NCBI GenBank assembly: GCA_964521255.1
Contig: CAZFRM010000005.1
Location: 62,001-126,000 of the forward strand
DNA length: 64,000 bases
Direction of reading: 5' to 3'
Source: ZC4RG29 sp964521255
GTDB lineage: Bacteria; Bacteroidota; Bacteroidia; Cytophagales; Cyclobacteriaceae
Shown here: in pieces, positions 36,010 through 43,845 of the stretch
How the letters are laid out: every line of letters starts with the position of its first letter
Position numbering within the stretch: position 1 is the stretch's first letter
Position numbers and translations under genes: made by a program
Notes under the pieces: model-generated
What the model saw: only the letters and a program-made list of their open reading frames with translations
Databases searched by the model: none
Told to the model about the DNA's origin: nothing

Positions 36010-37031
36010 GCCACTTTAGGAATTTTCAATTTTACTGAGAATAAATTTTCATCAACCTGGGTTTCCAACAAATCATTTCGTGCATAGAGCAAATACAATC
36101 GTCTTTTTATTCCACTTAGTCCGAAGCCGCTTCCTTTTGATGGCTGAGCTTCTTTGTCAAAAGGATTAGTAACGCTAAGCTCAAGGATATTTTCATTGAT
36201 CATTGCATCCAGTTTTATCGAAACTTTTCCGGTTGTTCCGTACAACCCAAACTTAATGGCGTTTTCAACGATAGGTTGCAATAATAAGGTTGGAATCTTC
36301 CAATCAAAACTACCTTCCTGAAAAGTTGTTTCTACAATGAGTCGATGACCAAACCTGACTTTTTCAATTTCAAGATAAAGTTGCAGGTAGTTCCATTCCT
36401 CCGCCAATGTAATCCAATGCTCATCGGCACGCTTAATGGTAATGCGAAGAAAATCAGAAAGACTCAACACCATTTTTTGTGCTTCATCGGGCCGGGCAAG
36501 GATCAGGGCATTGATTGAGTTAAGACTGTTAAATAAAAAGTGAGGTTGCAATTGAAGTTGGAGCTTCTGTAATTCCGCTTCCCGCACCATTGATGCATTC
36601 GCTGCTTCCCGTTGAGACATCTCTTGCTGATCTCTGAATCTTGTATAAAAAAGAGTTGAAGCACAAATACCTGCAATAACAATAAAGTAAAATGCGAAGC
36701 GAATGGGTTGTGATACATTTAATAATTTCATGTATTCCGCATCGGAAGCGCCTACCTGTGACAGGCCTTGTGTCGTTAACCAAAGACTAATAAGAGCAAG
36801 AAAAAAACTTACTGTAACAACATACCAGAACTTATCAGAAAAAGATAAATAGTTTAAGAGTCCGCTACTAATTGCTGCGCTGACACCTGCCAGTAAAATT
36901 GTTGAGAGAACACTATCCCAAAGTGAAAGGGAAGAACTGACATTTAACCACCTTGAGAAAACCCAAAAATGAAAAGCCATCCAACATATCATGAAAATTA
37001 AGATCGTGAGCCTGCGTGAGTTGAAAGGCAT
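36006..37031 (-). CDS. LytS/YehU-type sensor histidine kinase
   Basis: A 341-residue membrane kinase. Four hydrophobic helices occupy about 8-130, with no large extracellular domain, so sensing is probably within the membrane or by a partner protein. The H-box LQPHFLFNSLNSINALI carries the phosphorylated histidine; the N-box is LLLQPIVENAIKFGL and the glycine box GSGFGLSGIKRRL. The LiaF-like and DUF4288 proteins just upstream are the likely partners. It is coupled to the regulator by a four-base overlap. Confidence 0.92.
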   Translation of the reverse strand: MPFNSRRLTILIFMICWMAFHFWVFSRWLNVSSSLSLWDSVLSTILLAGVSAAISSGLLNYLSFSDKFWYVVTVSFFLALISLWLTTQGLSQVGASDAEYMKLLNVSQPIRFAFYFIVIAGICASTLFYTRFRDQQEMSQREAANASMVREAELQKLQLQLQPHFLFNSLNSINALILARPDEAQKMVLSLSDFLRITIKRADEHWITLAEEWNYLQLYLEIEKVRFGHRLIVETTFQEGSFDWKIPTLLLQPIVENAIKFGLYGTTGKVSIKLDAMINENILELSVTNPFDKEAQPSKGSGFGLSGIKRRLYLLYARNDLLETQVDENLFSVKLKIPKVA

Positions 37032-37043
37032 TTTTATAGAATG

Positions 37044-37382
37044 TTATTTCGACAAATTAATGAAGCGCTCCGCACGTGCCTTTGTAAAGGTAATGTATTC
37101 CTCTACATTCTCCGGCGCTTCCACTCGTGCATATAATTGTGCGCCATCTTCAAGCGCTTCCACACGCGATACATCTTCAACACCTATATATTTCCATTCT
37201 ACATATTCCTTTTTGTTATTAAGGAAAGCGCTTTCCTCCAATCTTCCAATCACTTGCGCTTTCTCCCAAGCCCAATTCAACTCATCCGCTTTTATCAGCC
37301 TGTATTGTTCGTCGAACTGAGGCTTGTGTATTCCATTTCCATTCACGATCTGGAACACTATTTTTGCGATATACCAACTCAT
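37044..37382 (-). CDS. DUF4288-domain protein
   Basis: About 112 residues from the ATG at 37382 (MSWYIAKIVFQI); an ATG at 37403 would add seven residues. The family pattern is visible in the N-terminal WYIAKIVF, the QFDEQYRLIKAD stretch and the later VEWKYIGVEDVSRV. There is no signal peptide or membrane segment. The biochemical role of DUF4288 is unknown. It lies 12 bp before the histidine kinase gene and 64 bp after the LiaF-like gene, so it belongs to the same operon and may modulate the signalling pair. Confidence 0.82.
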   Translation of the reverse strand: MSWYIAKIVFQIVNGNGIHKPQFDEQYRLIKADELNWAWEKAQVIGRLEESAFLNNKKEYVEWKYIGVEDVSRVEALEDGAQLYARVEAPENVEEYITFTKARAERFINLSK

Positions 37383-37446
37383 GCCTATAGGAAGTTGTAA
37401 CATTTTGATTGATTTAAATTGTTTCCACCCGGAGGTTTAAGATCAA

Positions 37447-38262
37447 TTAATAACTTTTGATCTCCACTCCACCTAAAATACAGGTACCGTCCAGTCTTAG
37501 TACTTTCATGGAATCCTCACTCAAAGCAGGATTGTTCACACGCTTATCATCATAACCCCCAAGAATTGCTACCATGTCTGACTTAATTGTCCAGTTAGCG
37601 GGGACAATTAATTTTACACCACCAAACATTTGCGTTATATCAAGAAAGGCTTCGTGACCTTCCTTAATATCTGCTTGTGTAAAGTCGAGTTCAGTGCCTC
37701 CAAAGAAATTTGAAACATCACCGCCACGGAAATTTTTTGAAAAAACTCTTTTCTTAATTCCACCAAACAGTGTGGTGATATTGAGGAAATCTTCGCCGCT
37801 ATTCATGGTTGTTTTTTTTTGATCTTCCGCAGGATTACCGCTTGAAGGATTTTCAAAATTTTCCCATCCCCTATTCCTGCGGCCCCATGGATCAGTGCCT
37901 CTGTTAGCAGGTTTCATTACAGATCTAAATAAAATGTAAAGGCCTATTACAATGATACCCACAGGCAAACCGTATTGATACAGATGCCAGTGATAAGAGG
38001 TTATATCGTCAAGCAAAAAGAAAGTACCTACCAGGATCATGATCAACCAGCCAGGGCCGGCACTAAACTTTTGCTTGGCGCCTATGATCAAGCCGATAAC
38101 GATAAGCAACATCTTCCAACTGAACACCCAGTGAGGGAAAAAGACGAAATCCAGTTTATGGAGCAAAAGTCCAAAGCCTACTGCTATTACAATAAATCCG
38201 AGCAATAAATTGCCAGCGGGGTTTTTAAACTTTTGCGGGTTAGATGATTCTTGTTGGCTCAT
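37447..38262 (-). CDS. LiaF-like membrane protein (cell-wall stress type)
   Basis: About 271 residues from the ATG at 38262 (MSQQESSNPQKF); an upstream start at 38304 is less likely. The N-terminal half has four transmembrane helices (LLLGFIVIAVGFGLLL, MLLIVIGLIIGAK, LIMILVGTFFLLD, GIIVIGLYILF). The C-terminal half is the soluble LiaF_C beta-helix-like domain, with repeated FGG turns (TLFGGIKKRVFS, NFFGGTELDF, MFGGVKLIVP). In Firmicutes, LiaF holds back the LiaSR two-component system. Here the gene heads an operon with a LytS/LytTR pair, so an analogous role is likely but inferred. Confidence 0.88.
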   Translation of the reverse strand: MSQQESSNPQKFKNPAGNLLLGFIVIAVGFGLLLHKLDFVFFPHWVFSWKMLLIVIGLIIGAKQKFSAGPGWLIMILVGTFFLLDDITSYHWHLYQYGLPVGIIVIGLYILFRSVMKPANRGTDPWGRRNRGWENFENPSSGNPAEDQKKTTMNSGEDFLNITTLFGGIKKRVFSKNFRGGDVSNFFGGTELDFTQADIKEGHEAFLDITQMFGGVKLIVPANWTIKSDMVAILGGYDDKRVNNPALSEDSMKVLRLDGTCILGGVEIKSY

Positions 38263-38378
38263 AAATTTTGCATTTGATATACCAAAGATAACGGCCTGGC
38301 ACACTGCAAGGCGATAGCAATCAGGCCACTGGCGGTTGTGTGTCGGTGAAAATGGGGGAAATTACCGGTGAATCCGGA

Positions 38379-38786
38379 TCAGGATTTTCTTAACCGGTTG
38401 TCAAAAGAGAATTTACCGGGACCGGAAAGGAAAAGAGTCAGAAAGGTGGCGAGAAACAATAACGCTTTTTCCTTTTCACCAAAAGAATCATTGCCATGAA
38501 CAATAAACGCCACAACACTCATAGTGATGATTAATGGAATAAGCGCAAGTCGCGTATACAAACCAAAAATTAAAAGCAGAGAACAGAAGACTTCCGCGAA
38601 AACAGTTAATGTAAGCGATGCTTCGCTACCCAAACCTATGGGGTCACGAAAAGTTTCCAGTCTTTTATTAAAGTTCGCCAGCTTGGGCCATCCGTGGGTG
38701 AGCATAAAACCACCGGAAGAAATCCTTAGGATAAGAAGTGCCAGGTCGATTGAATAGGGTTGTTTGCTTAGCAGTCGTTTGAACAT
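38379..38786 (-). CDS. DoxX-family membrane protein
   Basis: A 135-residue protein with about four transmembrane helices and the DoxX pattern: ALLILRISSGGFMLTHGWPK near the N-terminus, then LTVFAEVFCSLLLIFGLYTRL. DoxX proteins are linked to oxidative or thiol stress in several bacteria, though their chemistry is unclear. The gene follows two glutathione peroxidase genes, only 1 bp after the second, so it shares their transcript. That context fits a peroxide-defence role. Confidence 0.9.
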   Translation of the reverse strand: MFKRLLSKQPYSIDLALLILRISSGGFMLTHGWPKLANFNKRLETFRDPIGLGSEASLTLTVFAEVFCSLLLIFGLYTRLALIPLIITMSVVAFIVHGNDSFGEKEKALLFLATFLTLFLSGPGKFSFDNRLRKS

Positions 38787-38787
38787 C

Positions 38788-39348
38788 TTAGTTGTTTATG
38801 AGCTGAATTATTTTTTTATCCATCGGCTCAACTTTGTTTGAGAAAAAAGTTACTGCTTCGCCGTCTTCACTAACTACATATTTACAAAAATTCCACGAAG
38901 GTGAATGACTTGTTTTACTTTCAAGCCATTTATATAACGGATGCTTATCACTTCCCTTCACAGAGATTTTCTCAAACATCTGAAAGGTTACACCATATTT
39001 CTTCTCACAGAAAGTCGCAATTTCTTTGTTGGTTCCAGGCTCCTGCCATAAAAAATTATTAGCAGGAAAGCCCAGTACTTCTACTTTGTCTCCGAACTGT
39101 TCAGATAATTTCTGAAGACCGGCATATTGAGGCGTGTAGCCACATTTTGACGCGGTGTTTACAATTAGAAGTTTTTTGCCTTTATATTGAGAGAAGTCAA
39201 TTTGATCTCCGTCAATTGATGGAATGACAAAATCGTAGATGGAACCTTGTACAGGTTGTGCATCCTTGTTGCTTGAAAATTTCCCTGACAAAAAAGATAC
39301 TAAACCCATGATCAGTAAGACAGCTAAAATGGCAAAAACAATTTTCAC
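38788..39348 (-). CDS. Glutathione peroxidase-family protein, membrane-anchored
   Basis: A 186-residue thiol peroxidase with an N-terminal hydrophobic anchor (IVFAILAVLLIMGLVSFL), translated from a GTG start. The peroxidatic cysteine is in NTASKCGYTPQYAGL. A second cysteine in IATFCEKKYGV is positioned as the resolving cysteine of thioredoxin-dependent members. The catalytic Trp-Asn is in SWNFCKYV. The usual Gln block reads FPANNFLWQEPG, with Asn where classical enzymes have Gln and an unusual LW. It is a tandem paralogue of the next gene, 21 bp away, and probably uses thioredoxin. Confidence 0.9.
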   Translation of the reverse strand: MKIVFAILAVLLIMGLVSFLSGKFSSNKDAQPVQGSIYDFVIPSIDGDQIDFSQYKGKKLLIVNTASKCGYTPQYAGLQKLSEQFGDKVEVLGFPANNFLWQEPGTNKEIATFCEKKYGVTFQMFEKISVKGSDKHPLYKWLESKTSHSPSWNFCKYVVSEDGEAVTFFSNKVEPMDKKIIQLINN

Positions 39349-39369
39349 AAGGATTTGATTACAATTTTT

Positions 39370-39867
39370 TTAAAGTTGATCCAGGATTTCTTTATCCATT
39401 GGATTTACTTTCGAGGAATAAAACTTAACCGTTCCATCCGGCTTGACTAAATACTTGCAAAAATTCCACGAAGGCTCTTCACCTGTTTTTTCTTTTAGCC
39501 ATGCATACAAGGGATCCTGATCAGAACCTTTCACGGAAATTTTTTCAAACATCTGAAACTTCACGCCAAAGTTTTTTTCACAAAATGCAGCGATCTCTTT
39601 GTTTGATCCAGGTTCCTGCGATCCAAAATTGTTAGCAGGGAAACCAAGGATTGTTATTTTATCACCAAAGGTTTCATGTAACTTTTCGAGGTCAGCATAT
39701 TGAGGCGTATACCCGCACTGTGATGCCGTATTAACAATCAGCAATGTTTTACCTTTGTACTTTGAGAAATCAATCTCGTCGCCATCGATTGCTTTCTTTT
39801 TAAAATCATAGACAGAAGATGCAGTGGTAAGCATAGAAAATAAAATTGTGATGATGGTAAGTTTCAT
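39370..39867 (-). CDS. Glutathione peroxidase-family protein, exported
   Basis: A 165-residue peroxidase with a short N-terminal signal sequence (about 1-17). It has the peroxidatic cysteine in NTASQCGYTPQYADL, FPANNFGSQEPGSNKEI, a likely resolving cysteine in IAAFCEKNFGV, and the Trp-Asn of SWNFCKYLV. It is closely related to the following gene, and the two probably arose by tandem duplication. It heads a three-gene operon with that paralogue and doxX. Exported and anchored forms suggest peroxide removal at the envelope. Confidence 0.9.
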   Translation of the reverse strand: MKLTIITILFSMLTTASSVYDFKKKAIDGDEIDFSKYKGKTLLIVNTASQCGYTPQYADLEKLHETFGDKITILGFPANNFGSQEPGSNKEIAAFCEKNFGVKFQMFEKISVKGSDQDPLYAWLKEKTGEEPSWNFCKYLVKPDGTVKFYSSKVNPMDKEILDQL

Positions 39868-39958
39868 ATACCTTGTTTTTTTAGAGACACGAAGATCGTT
39901 CTAAATATCCTGATTCTCAATTCGATTTACACTAGCGGAAATGATTAACCGATTTGGC

Positions 39959-40022
39959 GATTAGCAAATTAGCCAATGGTTCATCAATCCGCTAATCAGC
40001 ATATTGGCTAATTGGCTAATTG
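39959..40022. repeat. Inverted repeat after argS
   Basis: Segments 39959-39977 and 40003-40022 pair imperfectly (ATTAGCC/GGCTAAT units). The repeat lies 4 bp beyond the argS stop and probably ends that transcript. A related ATCGGCTAATTTGC sequence recurs at 42061, near the deoxyhypusine-synthase-like gene's stop. Confidence 0.6.
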
Positions 40023-40026
40023 ATAA

Positions 40027-41814
40027 TTACATTCTCTCAGGAACTTCAATACCCAACAAAGCCATTCCCTTCTTAATGGTGTCTGCTACTGAATGTGATA
40101 ATGCAATTCTTAGTTTTAATTTTGCAGGATCAGTCTCATTAAATATGGGTATGGATTGATAGAATTGATTGTATTCCTTCGCCAACTCATAAACATAATT
40201 TGCGATCAGGGCTGGTGAGTAATCTTTGGCTGCTTCCCTTACTTTAGTTTCATACGCATTTAATACCTGGATGGCTTCGCGTTCAGAAGGTTCAAGTCCG
40301 GTTACTTTTTTTAGATCATCTGATGAAATCAGAATGTTCATTGAATCTGCTTTTCTCATGATGGCTCTTATTCGCGCATGAGTATATTGAATGAATGGCC
40401 CGGTGAATCCCTGAAGTTGAATTGATTCATTAGGATCGAACAGCATACGCTTCTTGGGATCAACTTTGAGTAAGAAAAATTTCAAAGCGCCAAGGCCAAT
40501 CATTTCAAAAAGTTTTCTTGCACCTTCCGGGCTGACATCTTCAAGCTTGCCAAGTTCACGGGTTTGTTTTTCTGCTTCACCTATCATCTCTTCAATAAGA
40601 TCATCCGCATCTACGACGGTTCCTTCCCTCGATTTCATTTTTCCGGTAGGCAAATCAACCATTCCGTAAGAAAGATGATAACAATGTTTAGCCCATTCAT
40701 AACCAAGCTTGCCAAGAATTAAAAACAAAACCCTGAAGTGATAATCCTGCTCATTACCCACCGTATAAACCTGTCCCATAATTTTTGGGAAATCCTCAAA
40801 ACGAAGAATAGCAGTCCCAATATCCTGTGTCATGTATACAGAAGTGCCATCTGAACGAAGTAGTACTTTTTGATCAAGTCCATCAGCCGTAAGATCGACC
40901 CAAACCGAGCCATCTTCTTTTTTGAAGAAGACACCCTTCTTCAAGCCCTTCATCACTTCATCTTTGCCACGGAGATAGGTTTCGGATTCATAGTATAGTT
41001 TGTCAAACGAAACACCCATTGCTTTGTACGTGGCAGCAAAGCCATCGTACACCCAATGGTTCATCGTATTCCACAACGAAATGGTCTCCGAATCTTTCTG
41101 CTCCCACTTCTGCAACATCTCAACAGCAAGTTTCATGATAGGCGCTTCCTTCTCTGCTTCCTCCTCCTTAAAACCTTTTTCTATAAGCGCCTTTACCTGC
41201 GCTTTGTAGGCTTTGTCAAACTCCACATAATACTTTCCAACAAGGTGATCGCCTTTCATGCCGCTGGAATCCGGTGTTTCTCCGTCACCGAAAAGTTTCC
41301 ACGCGGCCATAGACTTGCAAATATGTATACCCCTGTCGTTAATTATTTGCACACGATGAACCTTATACCCGTTGGCTTTGTAGATTTCGCTTACACTTGC
41401 TCCCAGGAAATTATTACGCAAGTGACCAAGATGAAGGGGTTTATTCGTGTTCGGTGAAGAGTACTCGATCATGATCTCCTGATCATTCGGAGCCTGTTGA
41501 CCAAAAGATGGATTGGAGTAAATTGAGGTCAATGTTTCAATCCACACCTTATCACTCAAGACAAGGTTGAGAAAGCCCTTTACTACATTGTATTTTGTAA
41601 TTACTTCGGAATTGGCAATAAGATATTCACCAACAGTCTTTGCTGTTTCTTCAGGATTTTTTTTTGTAATGCGCGTTAACGGAAAGCAAACCAACGTATG
41701 CGATCCTTCAAACCCCTCATTCGTGGGTTGAATCTGAAGATTATCTACCGGCTGATTAAACAACGATGCAACTGCATTTTGAATTTCAGCACGAATTACC
41801 TGATCGACATTCAT
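40027..41814 (-). CDS. argS: Arginyl-tRNA synthetase
   Basis: A class I tRNA synthetase of about 595 residues from the ATG at 41814 (MNVDQVIRAEIQ), preceded by AGAGAG; 41838 is an alternative start. It has the HIGH-type motif PLHLGHLRNN, the KMSKS-equivalent GKMKSREGTV, the N-terminal tRNA-recognition domain and the C-terminal anticodon-binding helices with FIQYTHARIRAI. It charges tRNA-Arg in the cytoplasm. A terminator-like hairpin lies in the leader just before it. Its neighbours include three arginine/polyamine genes, although argS is housekeeping. Confidence 0.96.
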   Translation of the reverse strand: MNVDQVIRAEIQNAVASLFNQPVDNLQIQPTNEGFEGSHTLVCFPLTRITKKNPEETAKTVGEYLIANSEVITKYNVVKGFLNLVLSDKVWIETLTSIYSNPSFGQQAPNDQEIMIEYSSPNTNKPLHLGHLRNNFLGASVSEIYKANGYKVHRVQIINDRGIHICKSMAAWKLFGDGETPDSSGMKGDHLVGKYYVEFDKAYKAQVKALIEKGFKEEEAEKEAPIMKLAVEMLQKWEQKDSETISLWNTMNHWVYDGFAATYKAMGVSFDKLYYESETYLRGKDEVMKGLKKGVFFKKEDGSVWVDLTADGLDQKVLLRSDGTSVYMTQDIGTAILRFEDFPKIMGQVYTVGNEQDYHFRVLFLILGKLGYEWAKHCYHLSYGMVDLPTGKMKSREGTVVDADDLIEEMIGEAEKQTRELGKLEDVSPEGARKLFEMIGLGALKFFLLKVDPKKRMLFDPNESIQLQGFTGPFIQYTHARIRAIMRKADSMNILISSDDLKKVTGLEPSEREAIQVLNAYETKVREAAKDYSPALIANYVYELAKEYNQFYQSIPIFNETDPAKLKLRIALSHSVADTIKKGMALLGIEVPERM

Positions 41815-41833
41815 TAGTTTTCTCTCTTTATTT

Positions 41834-41873
41834 AACAAAAAACCTGTAGCCGTAAATTAGCCAGCTACAGGTT
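41834..41873 (-). terminator. Hairpin plus T-run in the argS leader
   Basis: In minus-strand sense, AACCTGTAGC and GCTACAGGTT pair perfectly around a 13-base loop, followed by six T's, 20-25 bp before the argS ATG. It could terminate the upstream gene's transcript or act as a leader attenuator. Confidence 0.7.
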
Positions 41874-41885
41874 GAATATTGTTGT

Positions 41886-42056
41886 TGTCCGACTAAAATG
41901 TAGCATTCCTTTCAATCCCTTGATTTTCTTGATGTTTGTTTATCTGGCCCTGCCTTTGCCGGCAGGCAGGCTCACTCCTACCTCTCTCCGAAGGAGAGAG
42001 ACTGTGGAATCAAGAAAATCAAGGGATTACGTAGTCGTTCGTTTTTTAGTCGGACA
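41886..42056. repeat. Nested inverted-repeat element, ~171 bp
   Basis: The outer arms (41886-41898 and 42044-42056) are a perfect 13-base inverted repeat. The inner arms (41914-41933 and 42009-42028) are a perfect 20-base one. The inner and outer arms are 15 bases apart on both sides. The middle holds two further small hairpins (GCCGGC and CTCTCTCC/GGAGAGAG). It lies between two minus-strand genes and encodes nothing. It resembles a small non-autonomous mobile or REP-like element. Confidence 0.85.
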
Positions 42057-42083
42057 GCACATCGGCTAATTTGCTAATTGACT

Positions 42084-43061
42084 TTACCAATCCAGCAGAT
42101 AAGCAAAGATGAGCGGCGCAACTATTGTTGCATCTGATTCAATAATATACTTAGGTGTTTCAATGCTCAGTTTTCCCCAGGTGATTTTTTCATTTGGCAC
42201 TGCTCCTGAATAAGATCCATAACTCGTAGTTGAGTCGCTTATCTGGCAGAAGTAACTCCAGAACGGCACCCCATCCATTTCAAGATCCTGGTGTAGCATG
42301 GGTACAACGCAAATCGGAAAATCACCCGCTATTCCTCCACCGATCTGGAAAAATCCTATACCATCTTTACCCGAATTTTTAATGTACCAATCTGCAAGCC
42401 ATGCCATGTACTCAATGCCACTCTTCATAGTTGTAGCTTTGAGCTCGCCTTGATAAACATAGGATGCGAAAATATTTCCCATGGTAGAATCTTCCCAGCC
42501 CGGAACGACCATCGGCAAATTCTTTTCAGCGGCAGCTATCATCCAAGAATTTTTTGGATCAATCTCATAATGTTTTTTTAACTCACCACTGTTAAGAATA
42601 CGGAACATGAACTCGTGTGGAAACAAACGTTCACCGTTGTCTTCCGCATCTTTCCACACTTTATATAAATGCTCCTGCAATTTTCTGAAAGCTTCTTCTT
42701 CAGGAATACAAGTGTCCGTTACGCGGTTAAGATGGTTTTGTAGCAAATCCCATTCTTGCTCAGGAGTAAGATCACGGTAGTTTGGAATTCGCTTATAATG
42801 TGTATGGGCCACGAGGTTCATAATGTCCTCTTCAAGGTTTGCACCGGTGCAGGAAATAATATGAACCTTATTTTGTCGTATGATTTCAGCAAGACTAAGT
42901 CCCAATTCACCAGTACTCATCGCACCGGCAAGCGTGATCATCATTTTCTTTCCATCAGCTAAATGTTTTTTATAGCCTTTAGCCGCATCCACGAGAGCCG
43001 CAGCATTGAAGTGTAAATAATGTTTCTCGATGAAAGATGAAATAGGTCTGTTTTGACTCAT
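42084..43061 (-). CDS. Deoxyhypusine-synthase-like protein (candidate homospermidine synthase)
   Basis: A 325-residue NAD-dependent enzyme of the deoxyhypusine synthase family. The catalytic lysine is present (K297 in ITWGKLS), as are FFQIGGGIAGDFPICVVPM and the substrate-site VPNEKITW. Bacteria have no eIF5A, so the eukaryotic reaction does not apply. Bacterial homologues such as SpeY of Anabaena make homospermidine from spermidine or putrescine-type donors. Arginase and arginine decarboxylase genes lie within 4 kb, which supports a polyamine role. The exact product is inferred. The ATG at 43061 is clear. Confidence 0.85.
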   Translation of the reverse strand: MSQNRPISSFIEKHYLHFNAAALVDAAKGYKKHLADGKKMMITLAGAMSTGELGLSLAEIIRQNKVHIISCTGANLEEDIMNLVAHTHYKRIPNYRDLTPEQEWDLLQNHLNRVTDTCIPEEEAFRKLQEHLYKVWKDAEDNGERLFPHEFMFRILNSGELKKHYEIDPKNSWMIAAAEKNLPMVVPGWEDSTMGNIFASYVYQGELKATTMKSGIEYMAWLADWYIKNSGKDGIGFFQIGGGIAGDFPICVVPMLHQDLEMDGVPFWSYFCQISDSTTSYGSYSGAVPNEKITWGKLSIETPKYIIESDATIVAPLIFAYLLDW

Positions 43062-43164
43062 GATCGAAATGATTGGGGTGAAGTTTTTTAATTCCGGGCG
43101 AAATTAAGGAATTACCTGAAATCTTCGAACATTGTGATTGCCAGAATACTTTAGGAATTAAATG

Positions 43165-43605
43165 CTATTCTATCAGCTTAACAGATGCGGAGTTGATACA
43201 GAATCTCAACCCGGTTGGCGCTGGCCCATCAGGAAAGACATGACCCAGGTGACAATCACAAACATTGCACATCACCTCCACACGCACCATACCATAGCTG
43301 CCATCTTTTTCATACTTGATCACATTGTCTTTAACAGGTTCTGCAAAACTTGGCCAACCCGTTCCTGATTCAAACTTTGTGCGTGAATCGAATAAGGCTG
43401 TGTCACAGCAAATGCAAGCGTAAAGACCTGGATCGTGTGCTTCACAGTATTCACCAGAGAAGGCACGCTCAGTTCCTTTTTTGCGTGCAATGTGATACTG
43501 CTCATCGGTAAGCAGTTTTTTCCATTCCTCATCTGATTTCACAACACGTTTATCAGGTGCAGGACTTCCCTGGTTAGCATATTTCAAAACATCGATCCAC
43601 TTCAT
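43165..43605 (-). CDS. msrB: Peptide-methionine (R)-S-oxide reductase
   Basis: A 146-residue repair enzyme that reduces methionine-R-sulfoxide in proteins. The zinc-binding cysteines are in ACICCDTALF and MCNVCDCHLGHVF, and the catalytic cysteine in LRFCINSASV. FESGTGWPSF is the substrate-pocket motif. It has no signal peptide. A degraded copy of its 5' region lies directly upstream (43684-43777), within a duplicated stretch. The start (MKWIDVLKYANQ) is well supported. Confidence 0.95.
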   Translation of the reverse strand: MKWIDVLKYANQGSPAPDKRVVKSDEEWKKLLTDEQYHIARKKGTERAFSGEYCEAHDPGLYACICCDTALFDSRTKFESGTGWPSFAEPVKDNVIKYEKDGSYGMVRVEVMCNVCDCHLGHVFPDGPAPTGLRFCINSASVKLIE

Positions 43606-43608
43606 ATT

Positions 43609-43667
43609 AAAAGCTTAAAGCGTAAAGCATAAAGCTGAAAGTTAGATAGCACAAGCTTTTCGCTTTC
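43609..43667. repeat. 59-bp direct repeat, copy 1
   Basis: An AAAGC-rich stretch identical to 43784-43842 except for one base. It contains AAAGCTTAAAGC, which also occurs inverted at 43669-43680, so it can fold as a hairpin. The repeat marks the duplication that includes the msrB relic. Confidence 0.85.
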
Positions 43668-43683
43668 TGCTTTAAGCTTTCAG

Positions 43684-43777
43684 TTTTTTTGCGTGTAATG
43701 TGGTATTGCTCATTCGTAAGTAGTTCCTCCCATTCCTCATCTGATTTCACAACGCATTTGTCAGATGCAGGACTTCC
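43684..43777 (-). pseudogene. msrB fragment (relic of a second copy)
   Basis: In minus-strand sense this reads GSPASDKCVVKSDEEW, then EELLTNEQYHITRKK. It aligns with residues 13-43 of the intact MsrB (GSPAPDKRVVKSDEEW, then KKLLTDEQYHIARKK). There is no start, no stop within the segment and no continuation of the gene. Differences are mostly at third positions or conservative, so the fragment seems to come from a functional paralogue or an old duplicate rather than a very recent copy. It is broken and has no likely product. Confidence 0.85.
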
Positions 43778-43783
43778 ATGTTA

Positions 43784-43842
43784 AAAAGCTTAAAGCGTAA
43801 AGCATAAAGCTGAAAGTTGGATAGCACAAGCTTTTCGCTTTC
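43784..43842. repeat. 59-bp direct repeat, copy 2
   Basis: The second copy of 43609-43667, with one mismatch. It runs up to the arginase stop codon at 43846. Confidence 0.85.
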
Positions 43843-43845
43843 AGC

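Noticed and set aside
43609..43842. CRISPR-like repeat (59-bp direct repeats)
   Set aside because: There are only two units, and the spacer is a gene fragment rather than short unique spacers. No cas genes are present.
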